From Sesamum alatum (lineage: Eukaryota > Streptophyta > Magnoliopsida > Lamiales > Pedaliaceae), in assembly GCA_034509735.1 (NCBI GenBank), contig JACGWO010000011.1, positions 12,371,866-12,435,865 on the forward strand: a DNA stretch of 64,000 nucleotides, given 5' to 3'. Every line of letters begins with the position of its first letter. The first letter of the stretch is position 1. Shown one piece after another: positions 11,238 through 22,595 of this stretch. Under the pieces are notes generated by a model, which ran no database searches, was not told the DNA's origin, and saw only the letters and a list, made by a program, of their open reading frames with translations. Position numbers and translations under genes: made by a program.

Positions 11238-11788
11238 CACAGAGAATCTAAAAAACATGTCGAAGGCCGAGCACAATTTCCTCACCAAAATCTTACACCC
11301 CACGACCTCTCTTAGTCGCTTTCTGCGTATTTCCTCTAGTACAATCATTTTGTTTTCTTGAAAGGTCCGATAACAGGTTCGTATAATCAAATTAATATTC
11401 TCTCGCAGTTGATATATAAAAGTAAGGAGCCAAGATAGATGTTACAGTTTAAATTAGGGCAAAATGTCACATTTGATCCCTTAAGTTTTTGTTAAGAATC
11501 ACTTTAGTCCCTTAAATTCATTTTTTGACGTTAGCATCCCTAAACTTTGGTTTTTGTCCCAGTTTGGTCCCTCTAACCATTTTTCGGCAAAAATGTGGCC
11601 GGATTTTAACTTTTTAGAGGGTAAAATGGTCAAATTAAGTTTGAATTTATCACTTTAGTCCCTTAAGTTTGTAAAATTATCAAAATAGTCCTTTTTTTAG
11701 CCAAGAAATCATTTTTTTAAAATTTTTATATGCTGAAAATGATTTAATTATATTGTGTGAATAATTAAAATTTTGAAATCTTGTAAAC

Positions 11789-11842
<54 letters not shown>
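11789..11842. repeat. (AAT)n microsatellite
   Basis: About eighteen uninterrupted trinucleotide repeats inside the MULE interior. Confidence 0.95.
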
Positions 11843-12084
11843 TATTGCATAACTTAAAACAAAATAGTTTCTTTTTTTTTAATTTCGAAAGTTACAATAA
11901 AAATTAAAATTATGAATAAATTTTACAGAATTTATATATAATATGAAAATATAAAAAAAAATTGAAGTTAGTAATTTTTAATCTTAGGACTTAAAGATAA
12001 GTCTAAGAACATAAATTTTAACAATATTATGAAATGTTAAAATTCGAGGTTTTGAACAAGAAGTTGGTGAAATGTACTTGTACC

Positions 12085-12305
12085 AGGATTCTAAAGCATC
12101 TCCCAAAAGGCAATTGGGATCAACTTCTGCATAAAGACGTGACAATTGTGTGTTGTAGTCTCAACTCTGCCATATCAATAGATCTAGCAAGGTTAGAGGC
12201 GTACCTATCAGGAAACCACAAGCACATCATACATTCACATATCCTCATCTTCTGGTCTTTCATCAGGGTATATATGACTTTCGGCATAATGTTTTTCATC
12301 AGGGT
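12085..12305 (-). pseudogene. Captured CACTA tnp2 transposase fragment inside a MULE
   Basis: Read on the minus strand, this piece gives residues like CLWFPDRYASNLARSID, matching RCLRFPDGYASNFARCVD of the TNPD gene at about 31,040-31,100. DNA similarity to 30,945-31,140 is visible by eye on the plus strand, for example ttagaggc.tacc.atcaggaaacc. Only about 70 codons are present and the frame is broken. The plus-strand ORF at 12034-12309 is the shadow of this antisense piece. Confidence 0.7.
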
Positions 12306-12377
12306 ATAATTTATTTCAAGAGATTCTTATAGACATTTTTCTATAAAATGTAACTATATATTTATAAAAACCTCTTA

Positions 12378-12409
<32 letters not shown>

Positions 12410-13022
12410 AAGTCTATCAAAAAATCTAATTCAAAAGTATATTCCATCAACTTTCTATTCTAAACTCTAATCATTCAATAAATATTTTTAAAGTTTAACT
12501 TTTCTAGACTTCTCTCTAACACTTAAGATAAGAAAAAAATATTGACATAGATTTTTTATTTATATTTTCAATTAGATAAGTTTGGTAAAATTAATTCATA
12601 ATTTTGATGTTTTTTAACTACTAAAAATGAGGGGGAAAAAAAAAAGAGACTGCTTATTTTAAATTAAGCAATATGTGATTATTATGTTTACAAGAGTTCA
12701 AATTTTTGATAATTCACATAAGATAATTACATCATATTAAACAGACAAAAATATAAAAGAGTTATTTTTTCACTTAAAAAAGGACTAATTTGATAATTTT
12801 ATAAACTTAGGGGATTAAAGTGAAAACCAAACTTAGATTGACCATTTTACCCTCTAAAAAGTCAAAATCCGGTCACATTTTCGCCGGAAAACGGTCAGAG
12901 GGACCAAATTGAGACAAAAACTGAAGTTTAAGGATGCTAAAGTCAAGAAATGAACTTGAGGGACTAAAGTGATTCTAAACGAAAACTTAAGGGACCAAAT
13001 GTAGCATTTACCCTTTAAATTA

Positions 13023-15281
13023 TGAAAATCTTGTGGCTGGGTTTTCTGGAGAAATCCAGTTCTAGGCAAGTGTAATATAATTACCATGTGATTGGTGTAT
13101 AATTATAGGAGAGTGATCAATCACATGACAATTGTATCACACTTGTTGTATGATTAGTTGGGTTGACGTGATTTGCGTAAGAATTCCTTAGGATTTCTTG
13201 GACGAATTGGGGGTTCGATTCTTTCAATTGATGTAAAGGTTGTGTTGGTGTGTAATTTGTAAAGAATTTATAATTAAGTGTATATTTTGGACTTAGTGAT
13301 ATTGGAGTTGAAGTTATTTTTTCTTATAATTAAAGAAAATAAGAAAAAAAAAAAAAAACGAAGTGGCGTGGACCACTGAGAAGAAAAGGAAGGAGTATGT
13401 AATAACTAAAAGATGCAAAAAGTGGTTTACATTGTTGTAAGGAGGATTCGTCAATGCTGCTTTGGGATCTTACCAGACAAAAAGTTGGCTTTGCTGTTTA
13501 CTTCTATATTTCAATTTCTTTTTGTAATTTTTGAAAATAAAAAGATAGAAGTAAGGGATAATTAGACCGTCCTATTTGAAGTTTGGTGTAATTATACGTA
13601 AACCTTTTATAATTTAATAAAATTATATTTAATACCCCGAATGTTTGTTTTGGTCCAACAAATAGAGCCGTCTGTTAGTAAAATCAACAGAATTTGCTAA
13701 CATCAACAAAACGGGTTGAATAAAAATTCATATTTACTCTCCATTGACTTATTTGAAGGTGGGAGACGGGTTGGGGGTCTATACGATCGATGTAAGGCTT
13801 CTTTGGGAGAAAAGAATGGATTTAATATGATCTAAGAAAAAAAAAATAATTTTATATAAGAATATTTTAAAATCCATCAATATTTTACACAACATAGTTT
13901 TTAAATAAATTCAAAAAAGTAATATTAGAAGTTTAAAATTTATAATCTCAAATATATCGTTCCAAACATAATATAAAAGATTCTGAATCTGATTTAAGTT
14001 TCATTTTTATATTATTTGGATTGATTTGATTGGCAGCAAATTAAGAACATCCCCTTTCTCATTTGTCTGACTTTTAATGGGAACTTTGCTCCTTTAATTA
14101 GAAGTCAAACAGCAAATAATCATCATAAAAAAGGATTCCTCTTTTATAGCAATAATTCATACATATGAAGTCAAGAACTATGAAATAATATATATATATA
14201 TATATACATATATACATATTATTATCTTTTTTTTAACTGCCCCTTTAAGTAATTATGCACTATTCTTAACGTATAGGATTAGACATTGGTGTATTTAAGA
14301 TAGGATAAAGATGCATTTATAAATTTTTTGTATTATAAAATTATGAATATGTTAGTCTAAAATTTACTATTTTCTACACTTTAATGGTTATAGTTAAAAG
14401 TCGTGATAAATGACTATTATTAACTATGGTTAAATAAATTGATATAAAATTACAACTTATCCACCATAGTTCGCAAAAATTACGATCAACAAACGTTGCG
14501 TGGGCATGATCAATGATTATTTATTATGACTATTTATTTTTAACCATGATAATTAATTATAGTTAAATGTTATATTATCTTGATTTTTTTTAAATTTTTT
14601 AAACTTCTTTATTTTTTTTATGACTATAATAATTGTATTAAAAACTTATGGTGTATATAATCGATGTCGCACGTAATTTCCCTAGACTCGTAATTAATTG
14701 TATATGATTTTTTTTAACAATAAGGAGAATTAATTTTGATAATAATAAACTTTTAACTGAACTCTAAATTAAGGATATAAGTGATAGTAACTTTAAAAGC
14801 TTATCCCACCTTTAGTAGATTACTCCGTAAAGTATTACTCATCAATTTAAAAATTTTACCAATCACGTTGACCAACATAATACTAATACTAGAAAATTAA
14901 CCACCAATAGCTTGGGAAGTAAATGGAGTAGGAAAGAAAAATTAAAAGGAAAAAATAAATAAAAGAATTATCTATTTCTTTCCCTTTTCTTTTTCTCTCT
15001 TAATACGCAAAAAGGAAAAAAAAAGTTGGTACCGAAAACACTAGAAGAATCTTTTCCATTCTTCGATTATGTATGGAAAGATAGAAATAAAATGACCAGC
15101 TTCATGCAGGTGAGTTGCAGCCTGCAATCCAAACTGAGGATGGGTTTTTGGGGTTAGTTCACCCTCGCAGGATCGCGATCCTTTGTCCCGGCCATTGTAG
15201 CACGTGCGTAAACTATAAAAACGAGTCAAGGAATTCTATTTCATAAGTGAAACAAATAAATATGTATAAGTAAAAGACCAA
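13023..15281. other. Intergenic, AT-rich, no gene recognised
   Basis: Contains a duplicated 137-bp segment (listed separately), a short (TA)n at about 14188, and inverted pairs of ttaaccat/atggttaa type near 14,380-14,560 like those in the CACTA-type MITE at 38.9-39.2 kb. The stretch 13,545-13,760 resembles half of a MULE inverted repeat. No ORF has recognisable content. Confidence 0.45.
13358..13495 (+). repeat. Dispersed duplicate, copy 1 (pair with 39272-39420)
   Basis: Shares agtggcgtggaccact, aaagatgcaaaaagt and ggatcttaccagacaaaaa in the same order with the segment at 39,272-39,420. Neither copy has a convincing ORF. It may be part of an unrecognised element or of a former gene. Confidence 0.7.
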
Positions 15282-15703
15282 TACTACAACAAGTCGTGGC
15301 GACTTCCATGGTAAAAAGGTGGCGAGACTTTGTATTTTGTTGCAAGTTTTGTTGCAGAATTTGGCAAGGTATTTGGTGAGAGGAGACTCCCACTGCAAAT
15401 TCATTGGATGTCGTCGCAAACTAGGTCACAAATCTGTGGCAACAAAATTTTGTCGCCAATTTTGTCACAAAGTTTGCGTTGACATGTTTTTATCGCAAAT
15501 TTCCAACAAAATTGTGTCGAAATAGCCACAAGACATTGATGAAATATGGCAATACATGAAATCGTTGCAAAAATGATAACAAATTCGTGACCAACGTCAA
15601 GTCAATACAACCTTCCGTCGCTAGATTTTGAATCTTTTCCACGTAAAACATGTGACAAAATTTGTCACAGGAAAGGTATTGGTCGCAATGGTCTCAGAAT
15701 TTT

Positions 15704-16681
15704 GGCAAAATTGTAAAATTGGTCCTGTATATATGGGGGTGGGCAAACTTAGTCCTGTAAGTATTGAACTGACAATTTTAATCCTGTAAGTATTAATTTA
15801 GTGGCAATTTTAGTCGGACAAAATTGTAGCTTAGGTTTCCGGTTGCCAACTGGACTCAAATAAATGATGTCAAATCCTACGTGGTCGAGCCGCCCAAATA
15901 GACAGGAAATGAACCTCATTTACATATTCAACATCCTACGTGGACGCTGACGTGACAAAAAAAGAATTAGTGGGTGGTGCCGTTGACGAAAACTGATCAT
16001 ACAAATGTGTGCACTGTGGGGAGGCGAATACGGGGGTGGTGGTCTATTGGTGAGATGATCGCTGCGGTGGAGATACGACGGAAAAAATGGCGGAGCGGCA
16101 AAAAAGTGACAAAAATAAAAACAGAGAGAACTGGCTGGATAGTGGGCAAAAATGAATGGGCCTCGATGTAATCGACTCATCGGAGGATGGGGAGTCAATT
16201 TTTGGTGGCCTCGAACGATTGGTAGGTCGGATAGTGGCGAATCGAGAAGAGAGATAAACTAGATCTAGGTTTTAGGACAAGATTGTAATCGGCGAGTGGG
16301 GGCGCATTTGAAACTCCAATTGGAACATGTGTTACAGGGCTGGAATCAACATCGGATGGCGAGTTCAATGATGGTGTGCATGGCTGAATACTCGCTGAGA
16401 AAAAATTTCGGCGACCGACGATGACGGTGAGGTGGTGGAGGGTGGTGGTGGGCAGTGAGCCACACCAGCATTTATGTAGGATGCTGACTGTGTAAGTGAT
16501 GCCCATTTGGACGCCAAAATCCTAAACCCCAATTTGATTTGTTAATTTCCGGCCACTTTTAGCAGGAGGGCCTAAATTGCTATAAATTTAAAACATAAAG
16601 GACTAAAGCTGCCAGTCCCGTAGTTACAGGATCAATTTTATCACACCCCTATATATACTGGACTAATTTTATAATTTTTCC
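15704..16681. mobile_element. Mutator-like element with long inverted repeats
   Basis: The left end GGCAAAATTGTAAAATTGGTCC and its continuation tatatgggggtg are mirrored by the right end (acacccctatata...ggactaattttataatttttcc). The inverted repeats extend about 110-130 bp with repeated agtcctgtaagta units. A clear 9-bp target duplication is not present. The centre (15,950-16,500) is relatively GC-rich with no recognised protein on either strand. It is inserted in CACTA subterminal repeats. Confidence 0.6.
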
Positions 16682-17055
16682 TGGAGTTTCTTATGGTAAC
16701 ATCCATCACAACGTTAAATTGCAGCCCGTTGCAAATTTCATCATAATTGTGAGCCTGTAATGCGGGCATTGGAATTCCACACCAATTTTAAATAGTCGTA
16801 TAGTGGTCATCACAATCTGTCCGTAATCTTGTTGTAGAGTGACCATTTGCAACAACTATAATTTAAAGGATATATCTAAAGATTGCAAACCCTATGCAGA
16901 TCTGTGACAAGTTTGTGATGGACAATAAATCCCTTGCAAATTTCTACGTACTTCCACTGAAAGTTCCTTCACAAATTTATACCTATTGACACTTATTTGA
17001 GAATTTCCTAGGAAATGAAAATATTCAAAAATCTATTGCATATCCTTCTCAAAAT

Positions 17056-17311
17056 TGTTGGAATACATCATGAAGATGCAACTACATGTCCTCGAGTCTC
17101 TGCGGATGACAAGCAATCCACGTGGTTAGCTAGCAAGTTAGTTAGATGAAAGTTAATTTGTTAACCGGTTGATTTTGTATTTAAACAAAGGCACTCTGCA
17201 TCTGCTTTCATATACGATCAAATACTCCAGAATATTGTATTCTTCTACAGAGATCTCCTTTCATGGCTAGGTATCTTTCATTTTTGAGCTCACACTCATA
17301 CCATTTCAACA
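17056..17311 (+). repeat. 5' LTR of the gag-less copia
   Basis: 256 bp, TG...CA, ending directly at the primer binding site. It serves as the reference for the insertions in the sister LTR at 20702-21395. Confidence 0.88.
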
Positions 17312-17324
17312 TGGTATCAGAGCC
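17312..17324 (+). other. Primer binding site, initiator tRNA-Met type
   Basis: TGGTATCAGAGCC immediately after the 5' LTR, the usual copia minus-strand primer site complementary to initiator tRNA-Met. Confidence 0.88.
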
Positions 17325-17406
17325 TTCCAAGTGAAGGTCTCTGCATAAGCTTCCGCATATCCACATTTTCAAAGCTTGCAAAGTTGTTTTTGTTAGGACG
17401 ACCTAT

Positions 17407-18111
17407 GTCCTAACAATTGTGGACGACCATAGTAGGGCTCTATGGACCTACCTACTGAAACACAAATCACAAATCTTTCCTACTCTTTCAGTTTTCCTCA
17501 ATCTTATACACACTCAATTCAACACCAATGTTATTAGAACTGACAACGAGGGTGAGTTTATTAGCCACCACTGCCAATCTTTATTTCCAGATAAAGGGAT
17601 CATCCACCAAACAAGTTGTGCCTATATTCCGCAACAAAAAAGTCGGGTAGAAGAAAGCATAAACACTTGCTAGATGTGGCGAGAGCTTCATTGTTTTAGG
17701 GTTCCTTGCCCATTAAGTTCTGGGGGGACTCCATTTTTATTGCCACCTTCCTCATAAATTGCATGCCTACCAAAATCCTTAATTGGAAGACACCTCATGA
17801 ACTTCTCTATGGCACTTGCCCCTCCTATGATCAACTAAGAGTTTTTTCTAGCTTATGCTATGCTACAGACACTTCTCCTCACAAGACTAAATTCCAACCT
17901 AGAGCACATAAATGTGGCTTCATTAGTTATGCCATCCAAAAGAAATCCTATAGGCTCTATGATCTTGAATATCATCAAATCTTTGTATCCCGGGATGTTA
18001 TCTTCTATGAGCATGTGCTTCCGTTTGCTAACATCCAACCTATTGTTGTGTCTATTCCCTTGCCACATGATGTTTCAGGTTCTACTCTCATTGATGACTC
18101 CTATTATTAGC
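17407..18111 (+). pseudogene. Copia integrase remnant
   Basis: Frame one begins TIVDDHSRALWTYLLKHKSQ and contains RTDNEGEF, the second catalytic Asp region, then broken PQQ..RVEE (third acidic residue). After a frameshift near 17,670, KFWGDSIFIATFLINCMPTK and SSLCYATDTSPHKTKF continue the integrase C-terminal part. The HHCC zinc finger at the N-terminus is missing together with gag and protease. Confidence 0.82.
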
Positions 18112-18419
18112 CAAATACTCACCCTCCAGACATCCCTACTCCCAGCTCGCCTCCTATTAGTCCTCCCTCTACAGATATCACTCAAGTCAGTCCTCCTGTC
18201 TTGCCCTCTCCTTTGCCTTACAACGTTACTCCTTCCTCTATCAAGTACTCTGACATTCCAGCAGAATCCCCCAGTGGCCTGCTAATTTTAATGACTTCGT
18301 TTGCCATCATATTGATTCCACTCTTTTACCTTCATGTGATACATCATAATATCCTTTGTAGCTGCATTGTCAACCTTGCAGGAACCCACATGTTTTGCAT
18401 AGGCGGAGAAATGTCCCAG

Positions 18420-20690
18420 GTGGAAAGAGGCCATGAAATGCGAGCTTGATGCTTAGAGAGGAACCACACTTGGGTTGTCGCCCCTTTGCCGAAGGAAAAG
18501 CGGGCCATTGGTTGCAAATGGGTTTACAAATTGAAGCTCAAGGCCGATGGTAGTGTGGACCGGTACAAGGCTCGGTTGGTAACCAAAGGTTACAACCAAG
18601 TGGCTGGGGTTGATTACACGTATAGCTTTTCGCCGGTTGCCAAAGCAGTGACTGTAAGGGTGTTTCTCACTATAACAACTGCACATGGTTGGCCTATTGA
18701 GCAGCTAGATGTTAACAATGCGTTCCTACACAACCATCTTGAGGAGGATCTCTATATGCAACCACCCGAGGGTTATGTTGTGCCCCTTGGTATGGTTTGC
18801 AAGCTTGAGAGATCCAATTACAATTGCAAGAAAGCATCACGACAGTGGAACGTCGAGTTTACCACCAAACTACAGGCTTATAGGTTTGTGCAATCGACAC
18901 ACGATCACTGCCTCTTTGCTATGTCTACTTCGGATGGCATGTTGTTTCTCTTTGTTTACGTCGACAACATCTTGGTGACAAGGACATCTATGGAAGATAT
19001 TCAATCTGTTAAGGACTACTTGCATGGTCTTTTTACCATCAAGGATATTGGCGTTGCAAGGTACGTTCTTGGGCTTGAGATCGCCTGCAATACTGAGGGT
19101 TGTTACATCGTGCAGACGAAGTTTATACTTGATATCATCAACGACACTAGTATAGGGGATGCTAACATTGTGACCACGCCTTTTCTGCAGGGTCTGAAGC
19201 TTAGTGCAGACTGTGGTGCATTACTTCCGAATCCAAATCAATAAGGGTATGATTGGTATGAGGGAATGGATTAGGAATGGAATGAATATTCCTAATCTTA
19301 TTCCAAATATATGTTTGGTATAACTTAGGAATAATAATAACCATTCCTTTGGGAATGCCTATTCCCATAAGTATGGGATTAGGCATTCCCCCACTTACCC
19401 ATGGTTTTAGCTATTCCCAATAGATTGGGAATAAATTTTTTATTTTATTGCTAAAATAACTTTAATAAAATTATAGTTGCAAGATTTATTATCACAAAAT
19501 TATATATTATTTTGAATACATTAAATAAAATAAATATCAATATAAAATATTTAAATATGTGTGACCAAAATATAAAATATATAATATGAAAAAAATTCTT
19601 AAATATTATATTAAATATAATATAAAATTATTAACATCTTTATACGCATTTTACCAAATATTACTATAAATATGAGCATTTACCAAATAATAAGTATTTA
19701 TCAAAAGAATTTAATTAAATATATGAAAACGTCCAACAATATATATTATAAACTTATAATTAATTTAACTTTTTAAAATAATATTTCTTATGTCATTAAT
19801 GAGATGTAGCTTAGTTATTTTTTATTTAATTTTTAAGTTTCATTATTTAGAAAATATATAAATAAGTAATTTGGAAAGTTTTGATTCAATTCCATATTCC
19901 ATTCCTTTGGTATACCAAGCATAGGAGTGAATACCAAAATTATTCCATTCCTACTTTTATTCCATTCCTAATTTCATTCCATTCCCACTCAATTCCATTC
20001 CTATATACCAATCATGCCCTAAAGGTGTCTTGTTGGCAGATTACTTTATCTCAGTTTCATGAGGCCGAATGTGTCTTACTGCATCCAACAACTTAGCCAA
20101 TTCCTTACTCATCCTTGTGATCTTCATGTCTCGGTTGTTTTACATGTGGTTAGATACTTCACGGGATGTCCTTCACGAGGTCTCTTCTTACCTGCTAGTA
20201 ATTCGTTCGCCCTCTCTGCCTTCTGCGACGCCGACTGGGCTACGTGCACGGACTCTAGACATTCCCTCATCGGTTTCTGTATCTTCCTCGGCTAGGCCAT
20301 CATCTCTTGGAAGACCAAGAAACAGTCGACCATTTCACGCTCTACTGCCGAAGCCGAATATCGTAGCATGGCATTGGCTGTTTGTGAGGTTCGTTGGATC
20401 TCCTTCCTTCTTCGGGATTTTGGTGTTCAGGTGCAGCTCCCAATTACCTTGTTTTGTGCCAACAAGCTGTGATGCATATCACCGTGAATCTAGTTTTTCA
20501 TGAACGTACGAAACACATTGAGATAGATTGTCATGTGGTTCGGGATGCCTACAAAGACGGTCTGATTGTGCTTTCCTACATCCGGAGTTGTAATCAATTG
20601 GCCGACATTTTCACCAAGGTTCTTCCTGTGGCTTCATTCTCCAGTTTTATGTCCAAGTTGGGCCTTGTGTCCTTAGCCCTTAGTCCCACT
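18420..20690 (+). pseudogene. Copia RT-RNase H remnant, split by a PIF/Harbinger-type element
   Basis: RT is well preserved: GCKWVYKLKLKADGSVDRYK, ARLVTKGYNQVAGVDY, QLDVNNAFLHN, and the catalytic box as FVYVDNILVT (YVDN instead of YVDD). The frame is cut at 19,244 by the 775-bp element and resumes after 20,019 as VGRLLYLSFMRP, CDADWATCTDSRHS and ISWKTKK. Frameshifts and stops follow; ADIFTKVLPV marks the RNase H end. Sequences of this kind belong to copia polyproteins with the order integrase then RT then RNase H. The missing catalytic Asp and the breaks make it inactive. Confidence 0.85.
19245..20019. mobile_element. PIF/Harbinger-type non-autonomous element
   Basis: Ends GGGTATGATTGGTAT and ATACCAATCATGCCC are inverted repeats of about 25 bp, flanked by TAA on both sides (19242-19244 and 20020-20022), which suits PIF/Harbinger target choice. 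The subterminal parts repeat gGAATGGaat; the core is AT-rich without an ORF. It lies inside the copia RT frame. Confidence 0.83.
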
Positions 20691-20701
20691 TGTGGCGGGG
20701 A

Positions 20702-21395
20702 TGTTGGAGTACATCATGAAGATACAACTCTGAAAGATGCAACTACAGTCCTTGAGTCTTTGCGGATGATAGGCAACCCACACATGTACACAAGTGGTAG
20801 CCAAAGGCGTGTTTTTGGATAATACGTTTTTTCTTTTGAGTTGTATAGTGTTTGTCCATGTATTTCACTGATTCATTTATTCCTTCCTCTATTGGTCCAC
20901 GTCACGTGGTTAGCTGGCAAGTTAGTTAGATGACTAATTTGTTAACCGGTTGATTTCGTATCTATACCTTATTATAATTGAAGAGCACCTCTTTGGTGTC
21001 TCAATTTTTTTTTGTCTGCCATTTTTGTATTTTTTAAATTATTTTAACAGTTTTTTCTTTTCTTTTTCTCAACCTCCAACTGTCTCTCTCTCCCTCTTCC
21101 CCCACTCTCCTTTCAATAACTTCCCATAATTTTTATTTTTTTACTATTTTTTATTTATTTAACTAATATATATATATATATATATATATTATGAAAAAGT
21201 AACAATATATTAGTTAGGTTTTAAATTAATTGCACACACATTTGAGTGTGCCACACATATTAGTTTAAATTAAGGCACTCTGCATCTGCTTGCATATACT
21301 ATCAAATACTCCAGAATATTGCATTCTTCTACATAGAAATCCTCTCATGGCTAGGTTTCTTTCATTTCTGAGCTCACACTCATACCATTTCAACA
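20702..21395 (+). repeat. 3' LTR of the gag-less copia, expanded by insertions
   Basis: Starts TGTTGGAGTACATC and ends ACCATTTCAACA like the 5' LTR, but is 694 bp against 256 bp. The excess is a 303-bp Helitron at 20961-21263 and about 110 bp near 20,780-20,890, plus a small duplication near the start. Confidence 0.85.
20961..21263 (+). mobile_element. Non-autonomous Helitron in the 3' LTR
   Basis: Starts TCTATACCTTATTATAA, a plant Helitron 5' end, and ends ATATTAG preceded by a hairpin (GCACAC...GTGTGC) at about 21,230-21,251. It sits between A and T without target duplication. With it set aside, the LTR reads gatttcgta-tttaaat, matching gattttgta-tttaaac in the intact 5' LTR, so the empty site is known. 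The last four bases are TTAG, not the usual CTRR. A (TA)n run lies near 21,170. Confidence 0.8.
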
Positions 21396-22595
21396 AAATT
21401 TGTTAAGAAAATTTCGCACCTTTTTATTTCACCACCTATTCTTTTGATGATATTTGGAAAGAAATATGCATCGCAAACTCTATAACCAAAGTCCTGTACT
21501 TCAGTCTATCTAAAAAATAAAATAAAATCAAACTTTCTCTTGTTTTACGATGAATTTTTTCATGACTTTAAAAATCTATTGTAAATTCCATTGCAAATTT
21601 GTCGCAGTAGTGACAATGTATTTTATAGTGACATAATTATATATGCGTATTTTGATGCCTTTCAAACTTGACTGCAACATCATTAATATCATTATGATTA
21701 TATCTAATTCTCAAATTAAAGATAAGATACACTACAAAAAAATATACCTATAGCAACGGATCTTTGCAACGGATTTCATAAAAAATATGTGCAAAACAGA
21801 TTTGCCACGGCATTTTGCAACGGAATATTTTCCGTTGCTATAGGTATCACTGCTATATATAGCAATGGTTTTTTTATCCGTTGCAAAAATATCACCATAG
21901 TTTTTTATCTCTTGCAAAATTCCATTTCAAAATTCGTTATTTAAAGAGTTGACTTTTCATATTTTTCAATGACTTTGCGATGATATATTCGTGGCAAAGT
22001 TGATAGTCATTCGTTGCAAAATTATTTTTTATTTGCAACTACATTTGCAACGGAATGTTTGCAACGTCATTCCGTTGTAAATTTTGCAACAAAATATTTA
22101 ACTACAATTCGTTGCAAAATTATTTTTTTTGCAATGATATTTGCAACGGAAGTCGTTGCAATATTGCAATAATTTTTTGCAATGACTTTCCGTTGCTTGC
22201 AGCAACATAATTTACTACAATTCATTGCAAAATAATTTTCGTTTATGACGATAATTGCAATGATAATCCATTGCAAATTTTACCACGATAATTGCAAAGA
22301 CAATCTATTGAAAAAATTATTTTCATTTACAATCACATTATATTCAATAATAAAAATATATTTAATTTAACTCTAACAATTTATAAATTTAAATATGATA
22401 ATATATTTAAACAAAAATACTTATAATAAAGACAATTAACATTCCAATCGACAAAAATAAAAGTATTCAATTCTGAAGCATATATATTTAAAAAGGGGGA
22501 TCATATTCATTTTTACAATTTTGTGAAGGTGGATGGTCGGGTGGGAATGACAAATTATTATCACCCGGACTATCTTCAAACTCGTTTATATCATC

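Larger units (their letters stand above)
11457..13013. mobile_element. Mutator-like element with long inverted repeats (Pack-MULE type)
   Basis: Both flanks carry the 9-mer TTTAAATTA (11448-11456 and 13014-13022). The ends are GGGCAAAATG and CATTTACCC, and the inverted repeats extend about 230-250 bp. Within them a CTTTAGTCCCTTAA-type unit recurs. The interior holds an (AAT)n microsatellite, a (TA)n run near 12390 and an antisense fragment of CACTA transposase. No MULE transposase is visible, so movement would have needed another element. Confidence 0.85.
17056..21395 (+). mobile_element. Ty1/copia retrotransposon lacking gag, with nested insertions
   Basis: LTRs at 17056-17311 and 20702-21395 share TGTTGGA.TACATCATGAAGAT and end ACCATTTCAACA. 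The primer binding site follows the first LTR. The internal region jumps from leader sequence into integrase at about 17,407, so gag and protease are gone. Flanking 5-mers aaaat and aaatt are a near target duplication. The 3' LTR is larger than the 5' LTR because it holds a Helitron and about 110 further bases. The element lies inside CACTA subterminal sequence. Confidence 0.85.
15282..21612. mobile_element. Non-autonomous CACTA element carrying nested insertions
   Basis: The left end reads TACTACAACAAGTCG (first C changed to T); the right end reads TTGTCGCAGTAGTG, the inverse of CACTACTGCGACAA. Both sides carry subterminal repeats of the ttgcaaa/tcgcaaat/tgtcac kind (15,290-15,700; 16,690-17,050; 21,400-21,600). 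No CACTA transposase is present. The expected 3-bp target duplication is not seen (caa versus aca). A MULE and a copia element are inserted in it. Confidence 0.6.

Noticed and set aside
12034..12309. Plus-strand ORF of 91 codons
   Set aside because: It is antisense to the captured CACTA tnp2 fragment. The minus-strand reading is the one with family similarity.
15920..16506. Two minus-strand ORFs of about 100 codons in a MULE centre
   Set aside because: Pro/His/Ser-rich with no family motif. Could be captured genic DNA but nothing supports it.
20780..20890. About 110 bp extra in the 3' LTR thought to be a separate transposon
   Set aside because: No inverted repeats or target duplication; it could equally be a deletion in the 5' LTR between ccac repeats.
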